Shown: positions 35,243 to 43,805 of the stretch, in pieces
Layout of the letters: each line of letters begins with the position of its first letter
Numbering within the stretch: the first letter of the stretch is position 1
Origin: Streptomyces sp. Sge12
GTDB lineage: Bacteria > Actinomycetota > Actinomycetes > Streptomycetales > Streptomycetaceae
Assembly: GCF_002080455.1 (NCBI RefSeq)
Contig: NZ_CP020555.1
Location: 1 to 64,000 of the forward strand
DNA length: 64,000 nucleotides
Direction: 5' to 3'
Notes under the pieces: model-generated
Told to the model about the DNA's origin: nothing
What the model saw: only the letters and a program-made list of their open reading frames with translations
The model's database searches: none
Program-made: the position numbers and the translations under genes

Positions 35243-35773
35243 GTGAGCAACGCCCTTGCACGTCTCCTCGAAATCGTCCCGGCGCCGAGCCGGTCCCGCG
35301 ACAAGGATTGGGGTGGGGTCGAACGCGCCCTCTCAGTGGAACTCCCAGATGAATACAAGGAGTTCATCGACGTCTATGGAGGAAGTAACTGGGACGACTA
35401 CCTCTACGTCCTGGAGCCCGACTGTCCCAACAAGCACTACGACCTCCTCATATGGGCCAAGTACCAGTTCGAGGACCTGCAGGACCTGTGGACGGTCGAG
35501 AAGAAGCCGACAGAACTGGAGGCCGAGGGATCCGTGCTCATCGCGTGGGCGACCACGGACAACGGAGAATGCCTGTACTGGCTCGTTCTTCCGGGCGTTG
35601 AGCCGAACGAATGGACCGTCATGGCGAACGAGGTGAGCGACCGATGGGAACATTATCCCGTATCGTGCACGGAATTCCTCGCGTCCGTCCTTACCGGAGA
35701 GTTGCAGTCGAACATCCTCTCCTCCTTGTTCCCCCTGGCCACGCATGAATTCCGCCGCCTCGGTCCGGTGTGA
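35243..35773 (+). CDS. SUKH (SMI1/KNR4) family protein
   Basis: A 176-aa protein from the GTG at 35243. The core VERALSVELPDEYKEFIDVY, then GGSNWDDYLYVLEP, then VLIAWATTDNGECLYWLV matches the SMI1/KNR4 (SUKH) superfamily: the LPxxYxxF motif and a later GDxxYW-like strand. In bacteria these are mostly immunity proteins against nuclease-type polymorphic toxins. It lies 1 kb from the DUF4157 effector but on the other strand and separated by IS debris, so pairing is uncertain. Local GC is lower than in the flanks, suggesting acquisition. Confidence 0.75.
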   Translation: MSNALARLLEIVPAPSRSRDKDWGGVERALSVELPDEYKEFIDVYGGSNWDDYLYVLEPDCPNKHYDLLIWAKYQFEDLQDLWTVEKKPTELEAEGSVLIAWATTDNGECLYWLVLPGVEPNEWTVMANEVSDRWEHYPVSCTEFLASVLTGELQSNILSSLFPLATHEFRRLGPV

Positions 35774-36491
35774 CGATGCGGCACTCTGCCGACACACGGG
35801 CACGCGCGGCCCGGCGGGATGCTGGGCGGAGCAGCCGCCGATACGCCTGACGGCGCGGCGACCGGGGCACGGAAGGGCCTGCTTCGCACCGCCCTGCTGC
35901 ACAGGGTGAGGTGGGAACAGTAACGGCCTGCTGATCAGCGCCGCCTTCACGGTCATCGTGCTGCCCAGCCCCGCCGTGACCGAGCTCGCGTCGGCGAAGC
36001 CGTGCAGTAGCGCCCGCCCATCGGGAGCGGGCCCTACGTCGACGGAGAGGGACGGCGCTGTTCCGCGCCGGTCGGTCTTCGAGTTCGTGGCGGCGTGCGA
36101 GGACGGGAAGAGACGCCCGGGAACCCCAACAGAGCCGATGTTGCGAAGCCGGTCATCACCGGTCCTGTGCGGCGAGGTGCACGGACAGGGCATGGGAGTA
36201 GGCGGTGCCGAACCCGTCGGCGACCTTCTCGGCGGACAGGCCGTCGCTCGCGCGCCTTGGCCAGGTCCGTCGTCTGCGGGCACGGCGTCCACGGGGCCGT
36301 CAGGGCGTGCTCGCCGAGCACGCCGCAGCTCCGCCGGTGATCGTGGAGGGCACCTTCGCGCTCGCTCTGCCCGAGCTCATCGCCGTGGCCACGCTGACCG
36401 TGCATGTCGGCCTGGGGGTGCGGACTCCGCCGAGCTCGCACCCCGTCCCGGTCAGGTCGTGTTCGGTCGTGTGCGACGGCGCGGGACGCGC
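35774..36491. other. stretch without a convincing gene
   Basis: A minus-strand tail, RASDGLSAEKVADGFGTAYS then HALSVHLAAQDR and a stop near 36155, looks coding-derived and may be the end of a lost transporter or regulator. No complete gene, start site or repeat is visible. Confidence 0.35.
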
Positions 36492-37154
36492 TCAGCCGAA
36501 GCGGTTGATTTTGGGGAACTTCGCGGTGGTGTCGACGTAGTACTTGCGGACCAGGGGGCCGAAGCCGTCCTCCTCGTCCCCGAGGATCATCGACTTGACG
36601 ACGCCCAGGCTCTTCGCCGCGGTGAACTCCTCCGGCTTCGTCTCGGGCTCCCCCGCGACCAGTGCCTTCCACCCCGCCCGGGACTCCGCCGTGGCGCTGA
36701 CGTCCGGGTCGAGGCCCAGGTAGTAGACGCGGTCGTCGGCGTCCTTCCCGACGGCCAGGAAGACGATTACGTGGAATCCGGTGGTGAACTTGCTCTTGGC
36801 CCCGCCCACGTGCTCGGCCGGACCGTTGACGTACACGGCGCGCTCGGCCTTCAGGGCCGTGTCGATGCCGGTCCACGCGGCCGAGGCACTGCGCACCGAC
36901 CCGAGGTCGGCGGGCGTGAAGAGCCCGTCCTTCCCGGGGCTCAGCAGAGCGCCGACCTCCTTGGCGCGCCCCTGGCAGTTGCTGTCCATCATCTTCCCGA
37001 ACGCGGAATCGACCGGCATCTGCAGCCAGCACGCGAGGCGCTTGAGACCGGTGCTGCCCTCCGTCGCGTCCACCGCCTTCGCGATCCGGTCCCTGATGTC
37101 CTTGAGCGTCGGCGTGGGCTTGTCGCCGGCCTGAACGTACGCCTGCTCGATCAC
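36492..37154 (-). CDS. hypothetical protein, 220 aa
   Basis: The GTG at 37154 is preceded by GGGGGGA at 6 nt, which sets the start; the frame stays open further upstream. The protein has a helical N-terminal half (PTLKDIRDRIAKAVDATEGS) and a beta-rich second half with KFTTGFHVIVFLAVG and RVYYLGLDPDVSA. Two cysteines (LACWLQ, NCQGRA) are separate. No signal peptide. Not recognised; the position 2 kb from an eCIS-type effector hints at, but does not show, a related role. Confidence 0.6.
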   Translation of the reverse strand: MIEQAYVQAGDKPTPTLKDIRDRIAKAVDATEGSTGLKRLACWLQMPVDSAFGKMMDSNCQGRAKEVGALLSPGKDGLFTPADLGSVRSASAAWTGIDTALKAERAVYVNGPAEHVGGAKSKFTTGFHVIVFLAVGKDADDRVYYLGLDPDVSATAESRAGWKALVAGEPETKPEEFTAAKSLGVVKSMILGDEEDGFGPLVRKYYVDTTAKFPKINRFG

Positions 37155-37261
37155 GAAGCATCCCCCCGAGTCCGGGCTCCTATGACGCACGGAGCGTACC
37201 CACGAAGGAGCGGAGCGTGAAGACCCCGGGACGACCGACACCGCGCCGCAGGCGGCCGAAA

Positions 37262-37500
37262 CCACAAGGTGCGGCCCATGAAACTCCGCCGCGGCACTCG
37301 CGGATGTCGCCGCCTGCACTCGCGAGCCGCTGGCGGCGATCGACGTCAACGTCGCGGGCACTCGGACCGTCCTGGACGCGGCGGCGGCCAGCGACCGCGT
37401 CCGGCGGATGGTGTTCGTGTCGTCCGCCGGCGTCTACGGCGACGGAAGTCCCGAGGAGACTCACCTCCAGGACCTGCTGACCATGCGGCAGCTCCTGGAG
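37262..37500 (+). pseudogene. NAD-dependent epimerase/SDR remnant
   Basis: The frame ADVAACTREPLAAIDVNVAG, then TRTVLDAAAASDRVRRMVF, then VSSAGVYGDGSPEET is the middle of an extended SDR, including the NVxGT and VSSxxVYG motifs. The Rossmann glycine motif at the N-terminus and the YxxxK catalytic part are absent. Confidence 0.65.
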
Positions 37501-37772
37501 GCCGTCCACGGGGGGATTCCTCCCCGGTTCCACGAGGGCCACACCCTGCGGCCGGTCTCCGTCTGCGGCAACACCAAGGTCTGGGGCAAGGAGCAGACCA
37601 GGGTGGTGCTCGGCGAGGTCGGCGTCTCGTTGTACACCGAGGAGAAGATGACGTCCGGTGGTGGTGCTGCCTCCGGAGCGCTCTGGCCACCGGGCTTCGT
37701 CCACGCCGCAAGTCGAGGTGATCGTGCTCGTTTTGCGGCGACCGTCCTGCCACGGCTGGTTAGTCTCGGGGC

Positions 37773-38228
37773 ATGCGGATCTCTGTTTCCTCGGACATGG
37801 ACGAACCCGTGGCTCGCGCGCTCCTCGGGCAACTACGCGACCGCGGACACGAGGTGATGACGTACGGGGCGCTCAGCCCCGGCGATGATCCGCAGTGGGC
37901 ATCCTGCTCGGAGGCGGCGGCCCGCGAGGTGGCCGCGGGGAACGCCGACCAGGCGGTCGTCTGCTGCTGGACGGGTACGGGCGCGTCGATCGCGGCGAAC
38001 AAGGTTCCCGGTGTACGTGCAGCCCTGTGTACGGACGCCTACACAGCGGACGGTGCGCGCCGCTGGAATGACGCCAACGTGCTCGCACTCAGCCTGCGTC
38101 TGACCTCGGAACCACTCCTCAAGGAGATCCTCGACGCCTGGTTCGCCGCCGAGGCGAGCGCGGACGCCGAGGACCGAGAGAACGTGGCGCGCGTCAATCG
38201 GCTCGACGACACGAGAACCACACCCTGA
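37773..38228 (+). CDS. RpiB/LacA/LacB family sugar-phosphate isomerase
   Basis: A 151-aa protein. MRISVSSDMDEPVARALLGQ opens the Rossmann-like fold, CSEAAAREVAAGNADQAVVC and CWTGTGASIAANKVPGVRAA give the phosphate-binding GTGxGxSIAANK-type loop (here GTGASIAANK), and TDAYTADGARRWNDANVLAL the conserved helix with N. Family members isomerise ribose-5-phosphate/ribulose-5-phosphate or related sugars. The typical active-site Cys is present in VVCCWTG. It is shorter at the C-terminus than long RpiB forms. No pathway partner is adjacent. Confidence 0.85.
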   Translation: MRISVSSDMDEPVARALLGQLRDRGHEVMTYGALSPGDDPQWASCSEAAAREVAAGNADQAVVCCWTGTGASIAANKVPGVRAALCTDAYTADGARRWNDANVLALSLRLTSEPLLKEILDAWFAAEASADAEDRENVARVNRLDDTRTTP

Positions 38229-38638
38229 AGGTAGGCGGCGGCGCCGGCGGGGTGCTTCCCGGCTCGGCGAACTCGGCGTGAAGAAGGCCCCACACGCCCG
38301 CAGGACGGCGGCGAGGACGGCCGCGGTGTCAGGACCGGGCGCGGGTGGTACGGCGTTCCAGGGGGGTTTGCCGGGACGTGGGCGCGGGCGGCGCAAACGG
38401 CGGCGTGGACGGCGGCGTGGTCAGGGCGTGGAGGGTCGCGTCCACGAGGCGGCCCGCCTCGGCCTGGCCGTGCCCGGGGCCGTCAGGCGGTTCAGGTGCC
38501 GGACGACGGTGTGTGCCGTCGCTCTCGCCGATCTTCTGCATGCGGGCGGCCGGAGGAGTCAGGACTCCAGGGCTAGTACGAGCGCTACGCTCCGTCCACC
38601 ACCCCAGAAACCGCCGTCCCGGCCGGAGGCTGCCACCG
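38229..38638. other. gene-free stretch
   Basis: Extremely GC-rich, with only Arg/Pro/Ala-biased frames. I see no gene. GGAGG at the right end belongs to the DUF985 gene. Confidence 0.4.
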
Positions 38639-39079
38639 ATGACTTCCCGTCCCGAGACCGCCCGCACCCTCGACCTGGAACCCCACCCCGAAGGCGGCTG
38701 GTACCGCAGGATCTACACCTCTCCACTCACCGTCCCGCATCCGACCGGCCGCGGTCGGCGGCCGTCGGCCACCCTCATCCACTTCCTGCTGGCACCGGAG
38801 GAACGGTCCCAGTGGCACACGGTGGCCAGCGACGAGATCTGGCTCTGGCGCGACGGCGGCCCCCTCGCCCTGTACATCAGCCCGCCCGGCCCGACACCGA
38901 CCACGGTCACCGAGTACCGCCTGGGATCCCACCGCTCCCCCGGCACCGAGCTGGAGGTGTGTGTGCCCGCCGGCCACTGGCAAAGTGCCTGCCCCGCCAG
39001 TGACGAAGAGGTCCTGGTGAGCTGCCTGGTGACACCCGGGTTCGACTTCGCCGACTTCACACTCCTCACACCGCCGTAG
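38639..39079 (+). CDS. DUF985 cupin protein
   Basis: A 146-aa protein from the ATG at 38639 with GGAGG upstream. LEPHPEGGWYRRIYTSP, then ATLIHFLLAPEERSQWHTVA, then SDEIWLWRDGGPLALYI and VPAGHWQSACPASDEEVLVS give the single cupin barrel of DUF985, with the glycine- and His-containing motifs (W-H-x-V, AGHWQ). Small stand-alone cupins of this type bind metal and are of unknown or varied function. It abuts, tail to tail, a decayed copy of the gene at 48661. Confidence 0.85.
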   Translation: MTSRPETARTLDLEPHPEGGWYRRIYTSPLTVPHPTGRGRRPSATLIHFLLAPEERSQWHTVASDEIWLWRDGGPLALYISPPGPTPTTVTEYRLGSHRSPGTELEVCVPAGHWQSACPASDEEVLVSCLVTPGFDFADFTLLTPP

Positions 39080-39111
39080 GGGGCGCAGGACTGCCCTTCG
39101 GCGAGGCGGAC

Positions 39112-39533
39112 GCTGTGGGGGGCGTGGCGTTGTCTGTCCTGCGCGGTCAGGAGCATGATCTGGGCCTGGGGGCGGGTCGTGCCGAGCGCGGTAGCCACCA
39201 CTTCAGCGGGCATGCCGGCGGCGCGCAGCGCGGCGCGGGGTGAGTCCGTGGCGGTGGCGGTCAGTTGCTCGGCGGTCCTGGCAGGAGGGCGGTACTGCGG
39301 CGGCGCGGACGACGGACAGGTGCGCGGTCCAGTCCGCGAGCGGTCCGGTGAGGTCGACGTCCGCCTGGGCCGGGCCGCGCCATCCGCATGCGCATACCGC
39401 CCGGAGGGCCTCGGCGCGCGGGCGGCGGGACCGGCCGTCGTACGCCGACCAGTGCGTGGTCGACGGCATGTCCGGACCACTGCCGACGTCGAAGTACACC
39501 GGACCCGGCTCAGTGCCGGCGACCTGCACACCC
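39112..39533 (-). pseudogene. decayed paralogue of the 48661-49251 gene
   Basis: Minus-strand pieces in two frames, GTEPGPVYFDVGSGPDMPST, then EALRAVCACGWRGPAQ, then DVDLTGPLADWTAHLSVVR and RTAEQLTATATDSPRAALRA, match the intact protein at 48661-49251 almost residue for residue. At least three internal segments are deleted and the frame breaks. DNA identity extends slightly past the stop codon. Confidence 0.85.
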
Positions 39534-39637
39534 TCCTTTCCCACATCCCCGCCGCCACCGCCAGCCGGATCCCGCCAACAACCGACGCCGTTGGATGCCG
39601 CCTCGGCCGTCGATCGCAGGGAGGAGGAATGGAGGCC

Positions 39638-40145
39638 ATGGGGGACATCGACGACGCCTTGGAGCGCGCGGACCGGGAGTTCTTCATGCGGGAGACGGCC
39701 AAGGGGCTGAAGGCGCGCATCAACTTCCTGATGGGCAAGCTGGAGACGGCCAAGGCGGTATCGCACCGGGGAAGGCAAGACGCCGCCCGGGGCGATCACC
39801 GACCGGATCGTCGCTGCCGTGCGGGCGCGCCGGCGGCCCGAGGTCCGTGACCGGCGCCGCAAGGAAGCCGCCACCCGCACCGGGATCACGGTCGAGACCC
39901 GCGCCCGGTCCGGGCACACCGAACCCATCGGCACCATCGGCGACGGCCGGATGCGCCGGCTCTCCGTTCGCCCCGCCTACGCGCAACGCCTCTTCGGCGT
40001 CCAGCAGCAGGGCGCCGGCGATGCGGAACTGCGGGCGATCGTCGCCCAAGGACTCCAAGGGACCTGTTCAAGGACGGCGGCACCCGTGCCGACCGGCTCG
40101 GAGTCGAATTCACCGACATCGACTGCATCGACGTGCCGTTCCCAG
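39638..40145 (+). pseudogene. tpg: decayed tpg (telomere terminal protein), copy 2
   Basis: MGDIDDALERADREFFMRET, then KARINFLMGKLETAKAV, then after a deletion and frameshift RYRTGEGKTPPGAITDRIVA, GITVETRARSGHTEPIGTIG, AQRLFGVQQQGAGDAELRAI and, in a third frame, LFKDGGTRADRLGVEFTDID. This follows archetypal Streptomyces Tpg along its whole length. The helix-turn-helix core is deleted, there are two frameshifts and the normal stop is lost. A strong GGAGGAGG site still precedes it (ATG at 39629 or 39638). Confidence 0.9.
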
Positions 40146-40329
40146 GCAGTCACGTCCACCCGGAGCACTTGGTGTCACAGGCTGGGCGGCGCGCCCTGGA
40201 TGCCCGGCGGTGTTCTGGCGGTGGGTGCGGCAGGGAGTGGGCCGATGGGGTGCATTCGCGGCGGTCGTGTCAGTTCGTTGATGGACGCGGGCCCGGCGGT
40301 CGAAAGGGCTGGCTCGCTACCATGGCCCG

Positions 40330-40881
40330 ATGGCCGGGACGAGCAAGCCGAGCGACACGCCAGCGCTTCGCGTTCTGGCGCGCGCCGCCGGTGCGAACCT
40401 CGGCGAGTTCGAGCACCGGGTGCGCCGCCGCCCCGGCCTCGGCGGGGCGGCGGCGTGTCTGGTGATCCTCGTCGTCGTCATGAACTTCCTGGTCAACGGG
40501 CCGGAGAACGTCTGGGGCCGGGGCGTTGTGGTGGTCGGCCTGCTGATCGTCATCACATGGGGTTATGTCTGGTTTCAGCGCATGCGTGGTGGGCTCTACC
40601 TGTTCTCGGAGGGTTTCGTCGACGCCGCCGGTAGACGCGTGGTCAGCGTGGCGTGGTCGGAAATCCGGTCGATAGAGGGCGAGAAGACGCAGTTCGCCAT
40701 TGGCTCGCTTCCGGCGGGCAGTGCTTTCGCCTACGAGGTGGCGTTCACGGCGCGGGTGACCGGCCGCGAAGCTGTGTGGAGGTTCAACACCACGTACAGC
40801 GACGTAGGTGGGCTCGCCGGACTGATCTCCCGGCGTTCCGGTGTCCCGGTGACCGGCCTCACCGACCCGTACCAGCTGTGA
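40330..40881 (+). CDS. membrane protein with PH-like domain
   Basis: A 183-aa protein. Residues 1-38 are cytoplasmic and basic, followed by two transmembrane segments (GGAAACLVILVVVMNFLV and VVVVGLLIVITWGYVWFQ). The C-terminal 100 residues are beta-rich: GGLYLFSEGFVDAAGRRVV, SVAWSEIRSIEGEK and EVAFTARVTGREAVWRFN, a pattern seen in DUF6585-like, PH-type membrane proteins of Streptomyces. Function unknown. ATG at 40322 is an out-of-frame alternative; 40330 keeps the frame. Stands alone after the dead tpg. Confidence 0.65.
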   Translation: MAGTSKPSDTPALRVLARAAGANLGEFEHRVRRRPGLGGAAACLVILVVVMNFLVNGPENVWGRGVVVVGLLIVITWGYVWFQRMRGGLYLFSEGFVDAAGRRVVSVAWSEIRSIEGEKTQFAIGSLPAGSAFAYEVAFTARVTGREAVWRFNTTYSDVGGLAGLISRRSGVPVTGLTDPYQL

Positions 40882-41829
40882 AGTGGTGTCGGGCAGCCCC
40901 TATGTGGCGATGACAGATCGGCCGGCTTTGAGCCCTTGAACGATCCGGCTCATACGCCTCGCCAGCTGCGACGTGTCCGGTGGCGGTAAGCCTGCCTGGC
41001 CCCTCGCCGATGACAGGTACCGCAAGTCCAGTGACAACTGCCTTGCTGTACCTGACACAAAGACGCGGATCAGCGCCCCTCACCGGTGACATCTGTCGGG
41101 TTTGCCGCATTTCCAGGGGACGAGCGGCGGCGGTCACCGTGCTGGTGACAGCCGCCGCCGTTTCCCCACGCCATCCCTTCCGCCGTGCTCGGGGGGCGTC
41201 GGGAGGCTCTTCGCGGCCGACGGCGAAAGGCGGGCCGCGTACGGCTGCAGGCTCACCGGCGCCTCCGGCCACGGAGCTCGGCCGTGTCCATGAACCCGGC
41301 CCGGTCGCGGCGGGAGGCCATGAACGCGTTGACCGCGGGGCGGGGGCGAGGCGGGTCTGCCGGGCGTGGACGACCTCGTACAAGGTGTTCAAGGAGAGCG
41401 TCCGCCGGGTCTCCTCCAGCGCCGCCGCCCACTCCTTCTCGAACGCCGGTGCCCACCGCTGCGCCCGCCGATCGGCCGGAGCCGGGCGAGGAGTTCGGCC
41501 GCACCCTGGGCGCGGGCGCGTACGAGGTGGTGGGGTGGTGCTGCGCCGGCTGTTCCACGTTGCGGTCTGGCCGTCTTCAGCGCTGCAGCTCGGCTGTGCG
41601 GCGGCCGGCTTCCACGGGACAGGTCGGTGCAGCGGATCCCCGCCGCCGGTGAGCGAAGTCGGTCGAAGGAGCAGCGGGCCGCGCTCCCGCCCGGGAGCGA
41701 TCGCCCCGGGAGCGATCGCCCCGGCGCCATGTGGCCACCGCTGGTGCGCAGCAGGCGATGCGACCTTGATGAGTCGCCGCCAGGCAGGGGGCTTGAGGGC
41801 GCCGGCTGTCTGCGCGCTGCGACGGTGGG
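40882..41829. other. decayed stretch with a DUF6247 remnant
   Basis: On the minus strand, about 41475 down to 41285, RAQRWAPAFEKEWAAALEET, then RRTLSLNTLYEVVHARQTRL, then after a frameshift PAVNAFMASRRDRAGF matches the short DUF6247 proteins of Streptomyces. The start and frame are lost. The rest holds no supported gene. Confidence 0.5.
41691..41720 (+). repeat. two perfect 15-bp tandem repeats
   Basis: CCGGGAGCGATCGCC occurs twice in direct succession; each copy contains the 8-bp palindrome GCGATCGC. It lies in non-coding sequence 110 bp downstream of the tetR-type gene stop. Meaning unknown. Confidence 0.7.
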
Positions 41830-42408
41830 TCAGATGATGGCGAGCCGGTCCACCAGCAGCTCCACCCTCTGCTCGGTGTCCCCCGGCGGCAGCCGTCCCG
41901 CCCGGGTCAGGGTCGCCAGTCCGTGCAGGGCCGCCCAGAACACCTCGGTGAACAGCCCCGGGTGAATGCCGTCCCCGGCGACCTCGCCCAGGCTCTCCAG
42001 TAGCGCGGCGAAGGCGTCCTTCAGCGGCTCGGGGGTGTCCTCGTGCGCGAACGCCAAGCCGCCGTCGAGTTGGAACATGGCGTCGTAGACCGCCGGGTTG
42101 CGTGTGGCGAAGTCGAGGTAGGCGCGGGCGAGGGCGGCGACCCGGGCGCGGGGGCCGGGTACGGCGGAGGCCGCAGCGCGCACCGCGGCGGCCATCTCGG
42201 CGGCCCCTTCGAGGGCGACGGCGCCGATGATCTCGCGTTTGCCGCGGAAGTGGCTGTAGAGGACCGGCTGGCTGTATTCGATGCGCTCGGCGAGCCGGCG
42301 GGTGGTGACCGCGTCCCAGCCGTGCTGCTCGGCGAGTTCGCGGGCCGTCGCCACGATGAGGCGCTCACGGTCCGCCCGTTCGCGTTCCTTGCGTTCCTGT
42401 ACCGACAT
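41830..42408 (-). CDS. TetR/AcrR family regulator
   Basis: A 192-aa protein. Residues 13-60 form the DNA-binding domain: RERLIVATARELAEQHGWDA, then VTTRRLAERIEYSQPVLYSH and FRGKREI. The C-terminal ligand-binding part, ARVAALARAYLDFATRNPAV then YDAMFQLDGGL and FTEVFWAALHGLATLTRAGR, resembles the TetR_C_13/WHG group. It diverges from a DUF1772 membrane protein gene across 91 bp containing two CTAGC-type palindromes, so it most likely represses both genes. The inducer is unknown. Confidence 0.9.
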   Translation of the reverse strand: MSVQERKERERADRERLIVATARELAEQHGWDAVTTRRLAERIEYSQPVLYSHFRGKREIIGAVALEGAAEMAAAVRAAASAVPGPRARVAALARAYLDFATRNPAVYDAMFQLDGGLAFAHEDTPEPLKDAFAALLESLGEVAGDGIHPGLFTEVFWAALHGLATLTRAGRLPPGDTEQRVELLVDRLAII

Positions 42409-42417
42409 GATTCGACC

Positions 42418-42430
42418 CTAGCATCGCTAG
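42418..42430. promoter_or_regulatory. palindromic operator candidate 1
   Basis: CTAGCATCGCTAG, a 13-bp palindrome with a 3-nt centre, 10 bp upstream of the tetR-type start. Together with 42469-42481 it is a probable binding site for the TetR-type protein. Confidence 0.6.
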
Positions 42431-42468
42431 ACAATCGAGCGGCAGCAGTACTAGCGTTGCCTCATCAT

Positions 42469-42481
42469 CTAGCGGCGCTAG
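42469..42481. promoter_or_regulatory. palindromic operator candidate 2
   Basis: CTAGCGGCGCTAG, a perfect 13-bp palindrome 19 bp upstream of the DUF1772 start. Its centre is 51 bp from that of the first palindrome, and a half-site CTAGCG lies between them at 42451. Confidence 0.6.
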
Positions 42482-42499
42482 ATCCCAGGAGGGGTCATC

Positions 42500-42946
42500 A
42501 TGCTCCACGCACTCCAGGTCTTCACCACCGTGGTCGTCGGCGTGATGGTGGGGGTGGAGTTCGCCGTCGCCTTCGTCATCAACCCGATCCTCAACGCCCT
42601 CCCCGAGGACAGTGGCCAACTCGGCCGCGCCCACGGGGGCCGGATGCTCGGCGCCGTGATGCCGGTCTGGTACATCGGCTCGCTCGTCCTCGTCGCGGTC
42701 TGGGCCATCGTCGGACGGCACCACCACGGCACCGGCCTCGTCGTCACCGCCGGCGCGCTGCTGATCCTCAGCGTGATCATGTCGATCCTGCTGCTCGTTC
42801 CGATCAACAACCGGAGCAAGACGTGGACCCCCGAGAACCGGCCCGCCGACTGGAAGCAGCAGACGAACCGCTGGGACCGCTACCACTACGTCCGTGTCGC
42901 CGTGATCATCGCCGCCTTCGCCCTGCTGGCCGCCGCCCTCGGCTGA
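42500..42946 (+). CDS. DUF1772 membrane protein
   Basis: A 148-aa protein with AGGAGGGG upstream of the ATG. Four transmembrane segments: QVFTTVVVGVMVGVEFAVAF, LGAVMPVWYIGSLVLVAVWA, VVTAGALLILSVIMSILLLV and VRVAVIIAAFALLAAALG. Between the last two, NRSKTWTPENRPADWKQQTN RW-type sequence with the NxxxxW(T/Q)xxxxPxDW pattern is characteristic of DUF1772 (anthrone oxygenase-like) proteins. Function not established; regulated, by layout, by the divergent TetR-type repressor. Confidence 0.85.
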   Translation: MLHALQVFTTVVVGVMVGVEFAVAFVINPILNALPEDSGQLGRAHGGRMLGAVMPVWYIGSLVLVAVWAIVGRHHHGTGLVVTAGALLILSVIMSILLLVPINNRSKTWTPENRPADWKQQTNRWDRYHYVRVAVIIAAFALLAAALG

Positions 42947-43805
42947 CCACCCCGCGGGCCGACACCGCGGGCCCACACCGCGGGACACTGCGGACACCGC
43001 GCCGGTGGCGCACACTCCCCACTCCCCGGGGGCCGCGGCGGGCCGGCGAAATCCGGCATCGGGAAGGCAACGGCCGCTGAAGGCCCGCACCCGGGTCGGG
43101 CGACGGGAACGCGCAGGCCGACGGCGACAGCCGCACGCCGGCATCCCGCACGGACGGCGGCCGGCTCGGCCCGCACCTCCGTCCCCGACACCTCACCGGC
43201 GGCCGCCGAAGGCCCTGGCGGCTGCCGTGTGCAGTTCGGCAGCTTCAGCGACCGCGCCGACCAGCCGGGCCACCTCGGCCGGCCCGGACACCGACCGGTG
43301 GGCATGGACGCCGCCGAGCATCCCGGGCACCCACCCTCCGAGGGCACCCCGGATGCACTCGCACCACCCGTCGACACCCGCATACGGGCCCTCGGGCGCG
43401 ACACCGGCGCTCATCTCCTCCCCATGGCCACCGCCGCCACCGACAACACCCACGACAGGAGCGCGGCGGACCGGGCCGGAACAGCCCGCACACGCTGACC
43501 TCGAAGTCGCCCACGTGCGCAGGGCGCCGGAGATGCGGGCGAACGCCGGTCGCTGCTCCACGGCGAACTCGTGGAGGACGGTGGGCCACCGGCCGAAGCG
43601 GCAGACGGAGTTCCGGGACCCCGGCGGGCGGTAGCCGGTACCACCCGCCGGGGCGCTCGCCGCGTCGCGTCGCGCCGGACGGTTGCGTCCCCGGGTCGCC
43701 TCCGCCCTCGCCGCCGCGCGGACCGGGCCCGCGGGGACGGCCGAGCGGCAGCGGCGGCCGGGGATCCGTGAGCGGCGCAGGGGCCCGTCCGGCCGCCTGC
43801 GGGCA
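42947..43805. other. stretch without a convincing gene
   Basis: A minus-strand frame, 43414 to 43193 (MSAGVAPEGPYAGVDGWCEC, then GMLGGVHAHRSVSGPAEVAR), has a GGGGAGG site touching its ATG and may be a 73-aa gene, at low confidence. The rest is GC-driven open frames with no recognisable content. Confidence 0.35.

Noticed and set aside
36155-36260. A transporter C-terminus near the 220-aa gene
   Set aside because: Only about 32 residues look coding and I could not tie them to a family, so it is mentioned only within the gap entry.
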